Shown: positions 34,730 to 43,582, numbered from the stretch's first letter. The stretch is DNA of 64,000 nt from Xaviernesmea rhizosphaerae (GCF_001938945.1 NZ_MKIO01000021.1:62001-126000), one strand, 5' to 3'. The notes: generated from the letters alone by a model not told the origin. Program-made: numbers and translations.

Positions 34730-35494
34730 ATGGCGCTGGCAGGGCTCATCCTGCTGGCATTGATTCTCGCCGCCGGCCTCCTTCTGGCGCGATTCGGCCT
34801 GCCCGATGATCCGCGCATCCTCCTGCCCGTGCTTGGTGCCGGGCTGCTCTGCGCACTCGCGGGCACAGCCTTTCTGATTCGGCGCGCAGGCCGGCGCGCC
34901 GCACCTGCTGTCGCCATCAAGGAGACGGCGGGCCCCGCAAAAACCGCGACCAGCTTCAAGGAGCGCCGGCTGATCAATGCGCTCAGCGGGCTGGCCGACC
35001 GGCGCGCGCTCGAGCGCGACGTTCGCGCCAGAACGGAAAACTGGGGAAAACCCATCCTCGTCCTCGATGTCCTCGGCTTCGAGAAGATCGCCGGCCGGGC
35101 GAATGGCGAGTCCTCGGCGCGGCTGCTTAAGGCCTTGTGCGACAGGCTGGGGCAGAATTGCCGCGTCTTCGGCCGGCTGTTCCAGCTCAGCGACACGCGG
35201 TTCGCGGTTCTGGTAGAAGGGCAGCCTTCCGCTGGCAAGGTTGCCGATATCTGTCATTTCCTGCGCCTGCTGGTGCGCGAGCCCTTCGTTCTGCCGGATG
35301 GCGAATTCTCCCTCGATCTTGCCGTCGGCGCGACGGTGATCGGCAGCCACGACCAGCATATTCGCGAGGTTCTGGCCCGGGCCGAGCGGGGTGCTGCGCG
35401 CGCGGCCGGCGAAATGCAGGGCCAGCCCGTCTATGAACCCGTGCCGCCGCCCGCGCCCGGACGATCCCGCCCGCGACCGGCGGCAGGCGCCTGA
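34730..35494 (+). CDS. Membrane-anchored protein with degenerate GGDEF domain
   Basis: A ~254-residue protein with two N-terminal membrane helices (about residues 2-20 and 30-48). The cytoplasmic part has a GGDEF-like layout: LINALSGLADRRALERDV (for LTGLxNR), PILVLDVLGFEKI (for the DxDxFK loop) and RLFQLSDTRFAVLVEG where an active enzyme has GGDEF. Signature and metal-binding residues are lost, so it is unlikely to make c-di-GMP and may sense or scaffold. No I-site or EAL domain is seen. It is divergent from btaA. I chose ATG 34730 (GGAGAAGG nine bases upstream); ATG 34709 or 34712 would extend it by a few residues. Confidence 0.65.
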   Translation: MALAGLILLALILAAGLLLARFGLPDDPRILLPVLGAGLLCALAGTAFLIRRAGRRAAPAVAIKETAGPAKTATSFKERRLINALSGLADRRALERDVRARTENWGKPILVLDVLGFEKIAGRANGESSARLLKALCDRLGQNCRVFGRLFQLSDTRFAVLVEGQPSAGKVADICHFLRLLVREPFVLPDGEFSLDLAVGATVIGSHDQHIREVLARAERGAARAAGEMQGQPVYEPVPPPAPGRSRPRPAAGA

Positions 35495-35750
35495 TTCTGC
35501 GGTCCGCATCCTGTCTTCCCGTTCCGAACGCGCCTGCAATCCGCGTCCCCTTCGTTTCCGCCTCGCGAGGGAGGCGCCCGGACACGCCCCCGGCAAGCAC
35601 TGTCGGCAGCCGCGTTTGGCCGCATGGCCTGCGGTACCTCAGCATTCCATGGCTTGGATTTGCCGCGCGAAACGGCCATGATGCGGCGGCGCATCATAGC
35701 GGGCATTCGATGTCGGCCGGTGCGTGCAGGCAAATGGCATGGAAGAGGCG

Positions 35751-37133
35751 ATGCGCAAACGCGGCATTTTTTCGGCACTGGCTGCGGGCGTGGCGGTGAT
35801 CCTGGCAGGTGCGGCAGGCTGGCTCGCCGCCGCTCCGCCTGAACTTCTTCTCGTCGGCGACGGCTACGCCGCCAAGATCGTCTGCTCCAACGTGTTCCTC
35901 GCCGGACGCGAGGCCGGTGATGTGCTGGCAGACGATGTCCAGGCGCCTGGCAATCCCTTGCTTCGGCTCGTGCGGGTGACCGTCGATCGCGAGCGCAAGA
36001 CCGTGACGGCGCGCATGTTCGGCTTTGCTGCGCCCGGCCATGCCATCTATCGCGAGGGGCTCGGCTGCACCAATGTCAGCCCCGGCGAATTCGCCGCCTT
36101 CCCTGGCAATCGGTCGCTGCGCCGGCGCACGCCCCAGCTCGACGACACTAAGCCCTGGCCCGATGGCAACGGCACGCGCATCGAGCCGATGCTGCAGGCT
36201 CTGGTGGAGGATGACCGCCTGGCCGGGCCCGGCGCTCGCGCGCTCCTGGTGCTGCGCAACGGCGTGATCGTCGCCGAGCGTTATGGTGACGGCTTCGGCG
36301 CGGCGACGCCGCTGCTCGGCTGGTCCATGGCCAAGACGGTGACGGCCGCGCTCATCGGCCTGCGCATTCGCGACGGGGCGATGGCGCTCGACAAGGCAAG
36401 CCTTCTGCCCGAATGGCGCGGCGATGGCCGGGCGCGCATCACGCTGGCCGATCTCATGGCCATGCAGAGCGGCCTGTCCTTCAACGAATCCTATGGCAGC
36501 GTCACGGATGTGACGCGCATGCTCTTCCTAGAAAATGACATGGCGCGCTTTGCCGCGGCCCAGCCGTTGCAGGCCGATCCGGGCGCGCAGTTCCGCTATT
36601 CCAGCGGCACCACCATGATCCTCAGCCGCCTGTGGATGGACAGCCTGCCGAGCGCGCGCGAGGCGCTGACCTATCCGCGCGCGCAGCTGTTCCGGCCGCT
36701 CGGCATGAGCAGCGCAGTTCTGGAGCCGGATGCGCATGGCACCTTCGTCGGCTCGTCCTACATGTATGCCACCGCCCGCGACTGGGGTCGGTTCGCGCAG
36801 TTCCTGGCGCAGGGCGGACAGTGGAAGGGCGAGGCGCTGCTGCCGCCGGGCTATGTCGAGGCGATGCGCCGGCCGACGGCCGCCTCTGGCGGGCGCTATG
36901 GCGGCGGGCAAGTCTGGACGCGTGGCCCGGAGACAGTCGGCCCCTATCCACAGGACAGTTTTTGGATGCGCGGCCATGACGGCCAGTCGATCATGATCGT
37001 GCCGTCGCGCGGGCTGGTCGTGTTGCGCATGGGGCTCACCCCGCGTGCGAGCGGCTATTCGGTCGAGCCGCTGGAGCGCGCGGTGCTCGAGCGTCTTCCA
37101 GCCCTGCCGGCCGAGGGCGGCAACGCCCCCTGA
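35751..37133 (+). CDS. Serine hydrolase, beta-lactamase/class C-like (S12)
   Basis: A ~460-residue protein with an N-terminal membrane or signal helix (about residues 5-24). The catalytic domain has SMAK (SxxK nucleophile motif, GWSMAKTVTAALIGL), YSSG (in FRYSSGTTMILSR, the Tyr motif) and GHDGQS (replacing KTG). This set is typical of periplasmic esterase- or 6-aminohexanoate-dimer-hydrolase-like S12 enzymes rather than true beta-lactamases. Substrate unknown. ATG 35751 is preceded by GGAAGAGG; ATG 35739 is another possible start. It is downstream of the GGDEF-like gene with 256 bases between and ends before a bidirectional terminator. Confidence 0.8.
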   Translation: MRKRGIFSALAAGVAVILAGAAGWLAAAPPELLLVGDGYAAKIVCSNVFLAGREAGDVLADDVQAPGNPLLRLVRVTVDRERKTVTARMFGFAAPGHAIYREGLGCTNVSPGEFAAFPGNRSLRRRTPQLDDTKPWPDGNGTRIEPMLQALVEDDRLAGPGARALLVLRNGVIVAERYGDGFGAATPLLGWSMAKTVTAALIGLRIRDGAMALDKASLLPEWRGDGRARITLADLMAMQSGLSFNESYGSVTDVTRMLFLENDMARFAAAQPLQADPGAQFRYSSGTTMILSRLWMDSLPSAREALTYPRAQLFRPLGMSSAVLEPDAHGTFVGSSYMYATARDWGRFAQFLAQGGQWKGEALLPPGYVEAMRRPTAASGGRYGGGQVWTRGPETVGPYPQDSFWMRGHDGQSIMIVPSRGLVVLRMGLTPRASGYSVEPLERAVLERLPALPAEGGNAP

Positions 37134-37187
37134 GGCGACTCTGTGCTGCGCGCGAAATTCAGCAGAGATCATCCGGAAAATAGCAAA

Positions 37188-37220
37188 AAAACCGGCCAAC
37201 GGGAAACCCGGGCCGGTTTT
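37188..37220. terminator. Bidirectional intrinsic terminator
   Basis: Arms AAAACCGGCC (37188-37197) and GGCCGGTTTT (37211-37220). On the minus strand the stem leads into a run of seven T, ending the SLT lipoprotein gene at 37275; on the plus strand it has four T, ending the serine hydrolase gene at 37133. Confidence 0.88.
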
Positions 37221-37274
37221 GGACATGGCTCGTGTGGACGTCCGGCACGGTGCGCCAGCCGTCTGTAGCTCCTG

Positions 37275-38441
37275 TCAGCGCATGTTCAGCATGTCGAGCA
37301 TGCCCTTGCGCTTGGCGTGGTTGTAATAGCCGCTGGCATAGAGGCGCACGGCGCCGTCCTTCTGGTTGTCGGCCACCATCCAGGCGCCGCGCAGATAGCG
37401 CGTGGCATATTTCAGGTTGGTTTCGGCGTCGAACAGACCTTCGGCCGGGCCATTATAGCCGAGACCGCGCGCGGTAGCGTAGCGGATCTGCATCAGGCCG
37501 TAATTGCCGCGATGATAGGCCTTCGGGTTATAGCCGCTCTCGCGCCTGACGACGCGATGGACCAGCTCTTCCGGAATGCCGTTCTGCTTGGCGTAGACCG
37601 TGATCAGCCGGTCGATTTCTACGCGGCTATTGCCTGATGGTTTGCTCTCGAACGGGTTGAGCTCGGCCAGCGTGGATTTGGCGGCGGAATAGGCCTCGTT
37701 GATGATGCCGGGCTTGGGAACCGGCACCGGCACGATCATCCGCTTTTCGACGAGCGTTTCCAGGCCGACCGGTTCGCCAGTGTCGAAGGTCGATTCCATC
37801 ACCGCCATCGATACCATGTTCTCAACGGGAGGACGGCCGGCGCCTGCCGGGCTGCTCAGGGAAACGGTCTCGACGGTGACGAGTGCGGCAGCATTGCCGG
37901 GAATGGTGACGCCGGCCTGCTTGGAGCCGAGCGATGCCTGGTTCAGCAGCGGATTGGTGGCTGAGGCCGGCTGGGCCGAGGCCATGCGCTGCTCGGGCGC
38001 CAGGGCCTGGCCCTGTGCGGACTGAGAAGATGCAGGCTGAGAAGAGACGGGCTGGGCGGAGGCCATTTCCGTCACCACGCGGGCGCCCTTATGCGCGGCC
38101 GGAGACGCCGTGCTGGCCTGGCTTGCAGCCGTTGCGGCGGGCTGCATCGCCGTCGTGGCAGAAAGTGGCTGTTGTTCGGCCGAGGCCGACTGGCCGGGCT
38201 TCAGCGTCGCCGTTTCCTGGGAGAGCGCACTCACCGCGGCGGACGGCTTGCCGTCCGGCGTGGGCAGTGCGTAAGCCGTCATCTCGGTTCCCGGCTTGGC
38301 GATTGGTGTGACGGTCTGTACCGCCGTTAAGTCCGCCATGGAGGTGTGCTGGGCGGTGGAGCACCCGGCCGCGAGGCCGGCAGATAGGATTGCGCAGGCC
38401 GTAAGGGCCGGTTTTTTCAAGGAAAAACGGTTAATCGCCAT
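37275..38441 (-). CDS. SLT-domain lytic transglycosylase lipoprotein
   Basis: A 388-residue protein. The lipoprotein signal (residues ~1-27, ILSAGLAAGC) ends in lipobox LAAGC. A long (~240-residue) Ala/Ser/Gln/Pro-rich linker follows, with repetitive segments such as AQPVSSQPASSQSAQGQAL, typical of a flexible spacer across the periplasm. The C-terminal SLT domain has VVRRESGYNPKAYHRGNYGLMQIRYATARGLGY (catalytic Glu in RESGYNP), and ends with YNHAKRKGML. It cleaves the peptidoglycan glycan backbone, and a role in wall remodelling is likely. The start at ATG 38441 fits the lipobox. Confidence 0.88.
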   Translation of the reverse strand: MAINRFSLKKPALTACAILSAGLAAGCSTAQHTSMADLTAVQTVTPIAKPGTEMTAYALPTPDGKPSAAVSALSQETATLKPGQSASAEQQPLSATTAMQPAATAASQASTASPAAHKGARVVTEMASAQPVSSQPASSQSAQGQALAPEQRMASAQPASATNPLLNQASLGSKQAGVTIPGNAAALVTVETVSLSSPAGAGRPPVENMVSMAVMESTFDTGEPVGLETLVEKRMIVPVPVPKPGIINEAYSAAKSTLAELNPFESKPSGNSRVEIDRLITVYAKQNGIPEELVHRVVRRESGYNPKAYHRGNYGLMQIRYATARGLGYNGPAEGLFDAETNLKYATRYLRGAWMVADNQKDGAVRLYASGYYNHAKRKGMLDMLNMR

Positions 38442-38681
38442 TCTCTCGCTTTCGTGCCGTGTTGCCCCGTGGCCCCTATCGAGCGGGCGTCCTTAACCGC
38501 TCAACATGAAAATTCCTTAACGCAACCATGCGCCAATCGCAACCCGATGCCCAGATTTTGGCCAGAACAGGCCGATTCGAAGGTCTGTCAAGCCCCTCTG
38601 GATGGCGATTACGGCGGTGTGGCGCGCAAGGCGCAAGCCCTTGCGTCGAAGGGCTTGCGGTCTCGCCACCGGTCTTGAAGA

Positions 38682-39893
38682 TCAGGCGGATCGCCAATTC
38701 TGACCAATCGTCTCCATCATGGTCGTGAACCAGGGGGTCGCGGTATCGAATGCCTTGCCGCCGCGGATGCGCGGGAACTCGATGCAGCGCAGGCGGCCGC
38801 CCTGATTCTCGTCATGGCCGGTCACGCCGGAGACGCCGTTGAGCGCGCTTTCCACCGCCAGATCGACCATGCCCTGAATCAGCCTGAGGTCTTGCGCATT
38901 GGCCGGGGCGGAGCGGGCGAAATAGCCCGACTTCTGCACCATGGCCCGCTCTGCGCCGATCAGCGCGGCGAACTGGCGCGAGAACCAGGCGCCGACATTG
39001 ATCGCATCGATCTTCACATGGCCGAAGGCGTCGCGCTTGACGGTCTCGCCGGCAGCCTCGCGCTCGGCGACGATCTCGTGCAGGCAGGCGCCTTCGCTGA
39101 CGAAGAGGGCGACGAAGCCGGTCTTTTCCATCACCTTGCGCAGCCGCTCGGCCTCGCTTGCCATGTCGAACTGCATTTCCGGCAGATAGAGCCCGTCGAT
39201 CGATTTCAGCGAGCGATCCATCATGAAGCCGTCGACCATTTCCAGGCTGTCCAGACCCTGGAGATAGGCGCGGGCGGTGGCGGCGGTCAGCCACCCGGAA
39301 TGGCGGCCCATGACCTCGTGCACCACCAGCGTCTTCGGCGCGGCGCTCTGCTCGTTGCCGACATTGTCGAAGAAGCGGGCGCCCACTTCGGCCGCCGTCC
39401 AGGCGCCGAGCGACTGGCGGATCGGCACGACGTCGTTGTCCACGGTCTTCGGCAGGCCGACGACGGTCAGCTCATAGCCATTGGCGCCGAGATAGGCGGC
39501 AAGGTCGGCGGCGGTCGTGTTGGTGTCGTCGCCCCCGATGGTGTGCAGAATGGTGATGCCGTCGGAGGCGAGCCGCTCGGCCGCCACCTGCAGCGGGTTC
39601 TGGCCTTCAGCGACCAGACCGCGCTTGACGCAATCGGCGACATTGGTGAGCTTCACCCGGCTGTTGCCGATGGGCGAGCCGCCGTGCCGGTGGAGAATGC
39701 CCGCCTTTTCGCGCATGGCCGGCGTGATCGCGATGCGGTCCGCGGTCAAGAGACCCTGATAGCCGGACCGGTAGGCGACCAGCTCCGCCTCCGGCAGAAT
39801 GTCACTGTAGCGTTCGATCAGGCCGCCCACCGCCGAGGACAGGCAGGGCGCGAGCCCGCCCGCCGTCAGCATTGCCACTTTATGCTTGGCCAT
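38682..39893 (-). CDS. pfp: 6-phosphofructokinase, PPi-dependent type
   Basis: A 403-residue phosphofructokinase of group II layout. The N-terminus VAMLTAGGLAPCLSSAVGGLIERY forms the phosphate-binding loop, and HTIGGDDTNTTAADL carries the Asp in place of Gly after GG (GGDDT) that favours pyrophosphate over ATP as phosphoryl donor. PKTVDNDV is the catalytic loop (TVDND), and VHEVMGRHSGWL binds fructose 6-phosphate. PPi-dependent enzymes run glycolysis or gluconeogenesis reversibly. An excellent AAGGAGG lies before ATG 39893. It is divergent from the gene at 40426. Confidence 0.88.
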   Translation of the reverse strand: MAKHKVAMLTAGGLAPCLSSAVGGLIERYSDILPEAELVAYRSGYQGLLTADRIAITPAMREKAGILHRHGGSPIGNSRVKLTNVADCVKRGLVAEGQNPLQVAAERLASDGITILHTIGGDDTNTTAADLAAYLGANGYELTVVGLPKTVDNDVVPIRQSLGAWTAAEVGARFFDNVGNEQSAAPKTLVVHEVMGRHSGWLTAATARAYLQGLDSLEMVDGFMMDRSLKSIDGLYLPEMQFDMASEAERLRKVMEKTGFVALFVSEGACLHEIVAEREAAGETVKRDAFGHVKIDAINVGAWFSRQFAALIGAERAMVQKSGYFARSAPANAQDLRLIQGMVDLAVESALNGVSGVTGHDENQGGRLRCIEFPRIRGGKAFDTATPWFTTMMETIGQNWRSA

Positions 39894-40425
39894 GATTCCT
39901 CCTTCAAGCCATGCCGGGATTGTTTCCCGCGCGCTCTATAGCATGTCAGGCCGGCGCGGCGATGGAGAAGCGGATGGCGCACGACCCTGGCATGGGCGGT
40001 GAGGCAGCTTGCCGCGTCGATCGGCCCTTGCCAGCCCCGCGCGCCCGTCGTAATCTTGAGGGACCATCTCATTTGGGCGTTGTCAGCCTGTGCGTTCATG
40101 CGGGCTTTCGCGCGGTGTTTGGGGACGCAAACGATCGGCAAAGCCTGATGCGCCGTCGTAAAGCGTCGTAAGCTGCTCCAGGGCAAGGGACGCTCAGGAA
40201 GGAAACTCCCGGCCGGGCAGGACGTTATTCCGCAGTCCTTCTGTGAGACATCGGTTTGCTCCCCCAATTTGGCCAGACTGTCGCAAGCCGGAAGACATTC
40301 GTAATAAAGACATGAAATGACTATGATTTCGGTGTCTCCCGGCGGCAAGGGAGAGGCCGGGCGGGCAGGGGCCCACACCGGGTGCCGTCTGTTTTCGGCT
40401 GACCGGGACGATGCTAGAGGAACCT
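39894..40425. promoter_or_regulatory. 532-bp intergenic region between pfp and the TerB-J gene
   Basis: No gene is supported. The two genes diverge, so it should hold both promoters. The stretch near 40295-40330 is the most AT-rich (TCGTAATAAAGACATGAAATGACTATG) but has no convincing -35/-10 for either direction. A direct repeat CGTCGTAA occurs near 40155-40170. Confidence 0.3.
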
Positions 40426-41136
40426 ATGTCTCATTCGATCTGGGAGCGGATTTTAAGCAGCGTGGCTGCGGCGGGCAATGTGCTGGCCGGGATGGTCGAG
40501 GCTGTGCGCACCTTTCTGGAAGGCGATCCGGTCACGCGCCGCGATGTGGCCTTCTCCGTGGCGATGATCGCGCTTTCGGCCAAGATGGCCAAGGCCGACG
40601 GTGTGGTGACGGAGCGCGAGGTCGAGGCCTTCCGCCATATTTTCCGCTATCCCGATGCCGAGGCACGCAACGTCGCCCGGCTCTACAATCTCGCCCGCCA
40701 GGACGTGGCGGGCTTCGAGGCCTATGCCGAGAAGATGGCCCGACTCTGCGCCACCTGCGAGCAGGATTGCTCGGTGCTGGAGGACATTCTCGACGGCCTC
40801 TTCCACATCGCGACCGCCGACGGCGCGCTGCACGAGAAGGAAATGGCCTTCCTTGCGCGGGTGGCGGAAATCTTCCGCCTCTCGGAGGCCCGTTTCGAGG
40901 CCGTAATGGCGCGGCATGTGGATGGCGAAAGCGATCCCTATGCGCTGCTCGGCGTCTCGCGCGAGGATGATTTCCCGACGATCAAGCGGCGCTATCGCGC
41001 GCTGGTCTCCGAGCACCATCCCGACGTGCTCGTCGCGCGCGGCCTGCCGGCGGAAATGCAGAGGCTCGCCCATGACCGGATGGCCGCCTATAATGCGGCT
41101 TACGAGGCGATCGAGCGTGATCTTCAGGCAGCCTGA
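40426..41136 (+). CDS. TerB-J-domain protein (DjlA-like)
   Basis: A 236-residue protein. The ATG at 40426 follows AGAGGAACCT. Residues ~50-165 are a TerB-like all-helical domain (SAKMAKADGVVTEREVEAFRHIF; DGLFHIATADGALHEKEMAFLARVAEIF), and the C-terminus is a J-domain (DPYALLGVSREDDFPTIKRRYRALVSEHHPDVLVARG) with the HPD motif that stimulates DnaK. Unlike E. coli DjlA it has no N-terminal membrane helix, only amphipathic residues, so it is probably cytoplasmic or peripheral. It is followed after 44 bases by an AmiD-like amidase on the same strand. Confidence 0.85.
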   Translation: MSHSIWERILSSVAAAGNVLAGMVEAVRTFLEGDPVTRRDVAFSVAMIALSAKMAKADGVVTEREVEAFRHIFRYPDAEARNVARLYNLARQDVAGFEAYAEKMARLCATCEQDCSVLEDILDGLFHIATADGALHEKEMAFLARVAEIFRLSEARFEAVMARHVDGESDPYALLGVSREDDFPTIKRRYRALVSEHHPDVLVARGLPAEMQRLAHDRMAAYNAAYEAIERDLQAA

Positions 41137-41180
41137 GATCCGGCGCGGCCCGTCCCTGTCTGTCAGACGAGAGTTTCCTT

Positions 41181-41945
41181 ATGTCGAGTTTTGAAGCCGA
41201 TTTCGTCGGCGCACGCGTCCTTGCCTCGCCGAACCATGGGGAGCGCATCGGCACCGATGCGCCCGACCGGCTGATCCTGCACTATACCGGCATGGAGACG
41301 GGCGAGGGCGCCCTGGCCTGGCTGCGCAATCCCGACAGTCAGGTCTCCAGCCATTATCTGGTGCATGAGGACGGGCGGATCGACCAGCTCGTGCCCGAGA
41401 CGCGCCGCGCCTGGCATGCCGGCCGCAGCCTGTGGAAGGGCGTGGAGGACAACAATTCCCATTCGATCGGCGTGGAGATCGTCAATGCGGGCCATCCCGG
41501 CGGCCTGCCGGATTATCCCGAAGCACAGATTGCAGCCGTCGCCGAATTGTGTCTGGATTGTGTCAAGCGCTGGTCCATCGCCCCTGAAATGGTGCTGGCG
41601 CACTCGGATATCGCCCCTGTTCGCAAGGTCGATCCCGGCGAAAAATTCCCCTGGAAGAATTTGTACTTGACCGGGGTCGGGCACTGGGTGGAGCCGGCGC
41701 CGATCGGCGGTGGGCGCTTCTTCCAGCGCGGCGATGCCGGCCAGCCGGTCGAGGCCCTGCAGTCGATGCTGGCGCTCTATGGCTATGGCCTTGACGTCAC
41801 TGGCAATTTTTGCGAGCGCACCGAGGGCGTGGTTGCGGCTTTCCAGCGCCATTTCCGCCCGGAAAAGATCGATGGGATTGCCGATATCTCGACCATCGAC
41901 ACCTTGCATCGCCTGCTATCTTCCCTGCCGCGTTTTAGGGCCTGA
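41181..41945 (+). CDS. N-acetylmuramoyl-L-alanine amidase, AmiD-like
   Basis: A 254-residue zinc amidase. The Amidase_2 fold reads LILHYTGM (first zinc His), SSHYLVHEDGRI, RAWHAGRSLW, NSHSIGVEIVNAG, and HSDIAPVRKVDPGEKFPW (later His and the catalytic Lys/Asp). A PG_binding_1-like C-terminal part (GQPVEALQSMLALYGYGLDVTGNFCERTEGVVAAFQRHF) follows. It cuts the bond between MurNAc and the stem peptide. No signal peptide is visible, so it may act on recycled muropeptides in the cytoplasm, as AmpD does, or use an unrecognised export route. It follows the TerB-J gene closely. Confidence 0.88.
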   Translation: MSSFEADFVGARVLASPNHGERIGTDAPDRLILHYTGMETGEGALAWLRNPDSQVSSHYLVHEDGRIDQLVPETRRAWHAGRSLWKGVEDNNSHSIGVEIVNAGHPGGLPDYPEAQIAAVAELCLDCVKRWSIAPEMVLAHSDIAPVRKVDPGEKFPWKNLYLTGVGHWVEPAPIGGGRFFQRGDAGQPVEALQSMLALYGYGLDVTGNFCERTEGVVAAFQRHFRPEKIDGIADISTIDTLHRLLSSLPRFRA

Positions 41946-42213
41946 TCGCCGACCGGCAAGGGGGTGTAGACGGGCCATGGTTAAAAAATCGCTGCATTGC
42001 CACATCATCACCATGATGCGACGGTTTCTTCCGGCCTGTGCCAAGTGCAGGACAGGGGCGACAATCCGGCCTGCCTTAATCATCCCAAAAGGCTGAAGAC
42101 GGCCGGGTGCGTGTTCCAGTAACGCAGGCAATGTCCGTGTGTCCTTGTCGATGCGCGATGCTGCGTTTGCACCCGTGTGCCGTGATGTGCCGGACACGGA
42201 GACTGCAAAATTC

Positions 42214-42813
42214 ATGAAACGATCGACTGTTGCTACGGCAGCGGCCTGCCTTGTCATGCCCATTTTCTGGACGGCATCCTCTTTTGCTGGAAGTCTCGAT
42301 GAGAGTTTCAAGACCTCGTCGATCATGCCCGACCTTCGCGCCTCCCTTCCAAGCGGCAATGCGCTGAAGCAGGAAGCGCCGGCGCCCCTGCTGCCGGACA
42401 CCGATGCCGCCATCGAGGAGCCGGAAGCGAGCTCTCCCGAAATCGGCCGCTACAACGCCCTTCTTCACAGCTATGCCCGGCAATATGGCGTTCCCTTCGA
42501 GCTGGCGCAGGCCGTCGTGAAGGTTGAGAGCAACTACAATCCCAAGGTACGCGGCAGCGCAGGCGAGATCGGCCTGATGCAGATCAAGCCGGCAACCGCG
42601 CGGATGATGGGCTATTCGGGCGGTGCCCGCGGGCTGTTCGATCCCGAAACCAACATCAAATACGGCATGAAATATCTGGCGGGTGCCCACAGGCTCTCGG
42701 GCGGTTTCACCTGCGGCACGATCCTGCGCTACAATGCTGGCCATGGTGCAAAGCGCATGAATCCGGTTTCGCGCCGCTATTGCGGCCGGGTGCAGAGCAT
42801 CATGGATTCGTAA
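42214..42813 (+). CDS. SLT-domain lytic transglycosylase
   Basis: A 199-residue exported enzyme. The ATG at 42214 (MKRSTVATAAACLVM) gives a clear signal peptide (cleavage near FAGS). The SLT domain contains LAQAVVKVESNYNPKVRGSAGEIGLMQIKPATARMMGY (catalytic Glu in VESNYNP) and ends NAGHGAKRMNP. It cleaves the glycan backbone of peptidoglycan. In-frame ATGs from 42139 onward would add an unlikely extension. It lies ~125 bases upstream of rnpB, on the same strand. Confidence 0.88.
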   Translation: MKRSTVATAAACLVMPIFWTASSFAGSLDESFKTSSIMPDLRASLPSGNALKQEAPAPLLPDTDAAIEEPEASSPEIGRYNALLHSYARQYGVPFELAQAVVKVESNYNPKVRGSAGEIGLMQIKPATARMMGYSGGARGLFDPETNIKYGMKYLAGAHRLSGGFTCGTILRYNAGHGAKRMNPVSRRYCGRVQSIMDS

Positions 42814-42937
42814 GGCGCCGCCGCAATCCCCTGCAAATCCCCAGCAATTTCCTGCAAATCCATGTGTATCGCGCGCCGTCCCGGCTGCTTTCCTGAAAAT
42901 TCGGTTTGGATTTCCGCCCGCCTGGGCTAAGGACAGC

Positions 42938-43357
42938 CCGCCAGTTGGCCGGGCAGCCGCGCTTCGCAAGGGTCGAAAGGCCGCGGGGTGAGGAAAGTCC
43001 GGGCTCCACGGAAAGACGGTGCCGGATAACGTCCGGCGGGGGCGACCCCAGGGAAAGTGCCACAGAAAGCAAACCGCCGCACGGCGCGCCCCGCGCGCCG
43101 GAGCTGGTAAGGGTGAAAGGGTGGGGTAAGAGCCCACCGCGGGCCTGGCAACAGGAACGGCACGGTAAACCCCACCGGGAGCAAGACCGAATAGGGATGA
43201 CGCGATGGCGCCTTCGGGCGCCGTCAGCCTTTTCCGGGCCAGTCATCCGGGTAGGTTGCACGAGGCGGCGCGCAAGCGTCGTCCCAGATGAATGGCTGCC
43301 ACGTCCGGCTCTTCGAGCCGGGCCTTACAGAACCCGGCTTACAGGCCAACTGGCAAT
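42938..43357 (+). ncRNA. rnpB: RNase P RNA
   Basis: The catalytic RNA that trims 5' leaders of pre-tRNA. P1 is seen as GCCAGTTGGCC (42940-42950) pairing with GGCCAACTGGC (43344-43354). The universally conserved CR-I (GAGGAAAGTCCGGGCT, 42986-43005), CR-IV/V (AGAAAGCAAACCG... and GAGCAAGACCGAATAGGG, 43178-43196) and the 3' AGATGAATGGCTGCCAC plus ACAGAACCCGGCTTACAG (about 43286-43343) are present. Length ~417 nt fits the bacterial type A RNA. A short TTTT follows. Ends are approximate. Confidence 0.95.
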
Positions 43358-43516
43358 TTTCCTTCGCCTTCAGGGCCGGGCTTCGGCCCCGTGCGCCGCT
43401 GCCGCGCGCTTCTTTCTCCAGTCTCCGAGATAAATTTTCGAGCCGGCGCCCGTCAGCGCTTCGGCAAAGCCGATCCGTGCGCTCTCGCGGCGATACCAGG
43501 GGCTTGGGTCCCGTTC

Positions 43517-43531
43517 TTAACCGCTCGTTAA
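43517..43531. promoter_or_regulatory. Candidate CtrA-binding site
   Basis: TTAACCGCTCGTTAA matches the CtrA consensus TTAA-N7-TTAA exactly. CtrA is the master cell-cycle regulator of alphaproteobacteria. It lies 260 bases before the mraZ start, upstream of the operator below. Confidence 0.55.
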
Positions 43532-43582
43532 ACTTAACGGACTATCAATGAAGGGTGATACCGGTGTCGCCGCCCCGGTCCA

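Noticed and set aside
41977..42096. A 39-codon plus-strand ORF (MVKKSLHCHII...) after the AmiD-like gene
   Set aside because: It has no proper Shine-Dalgarno, a Cys/His/Arg-rich sequence with no hydrophobic core and no context; chance is likely, though conservation could change this.
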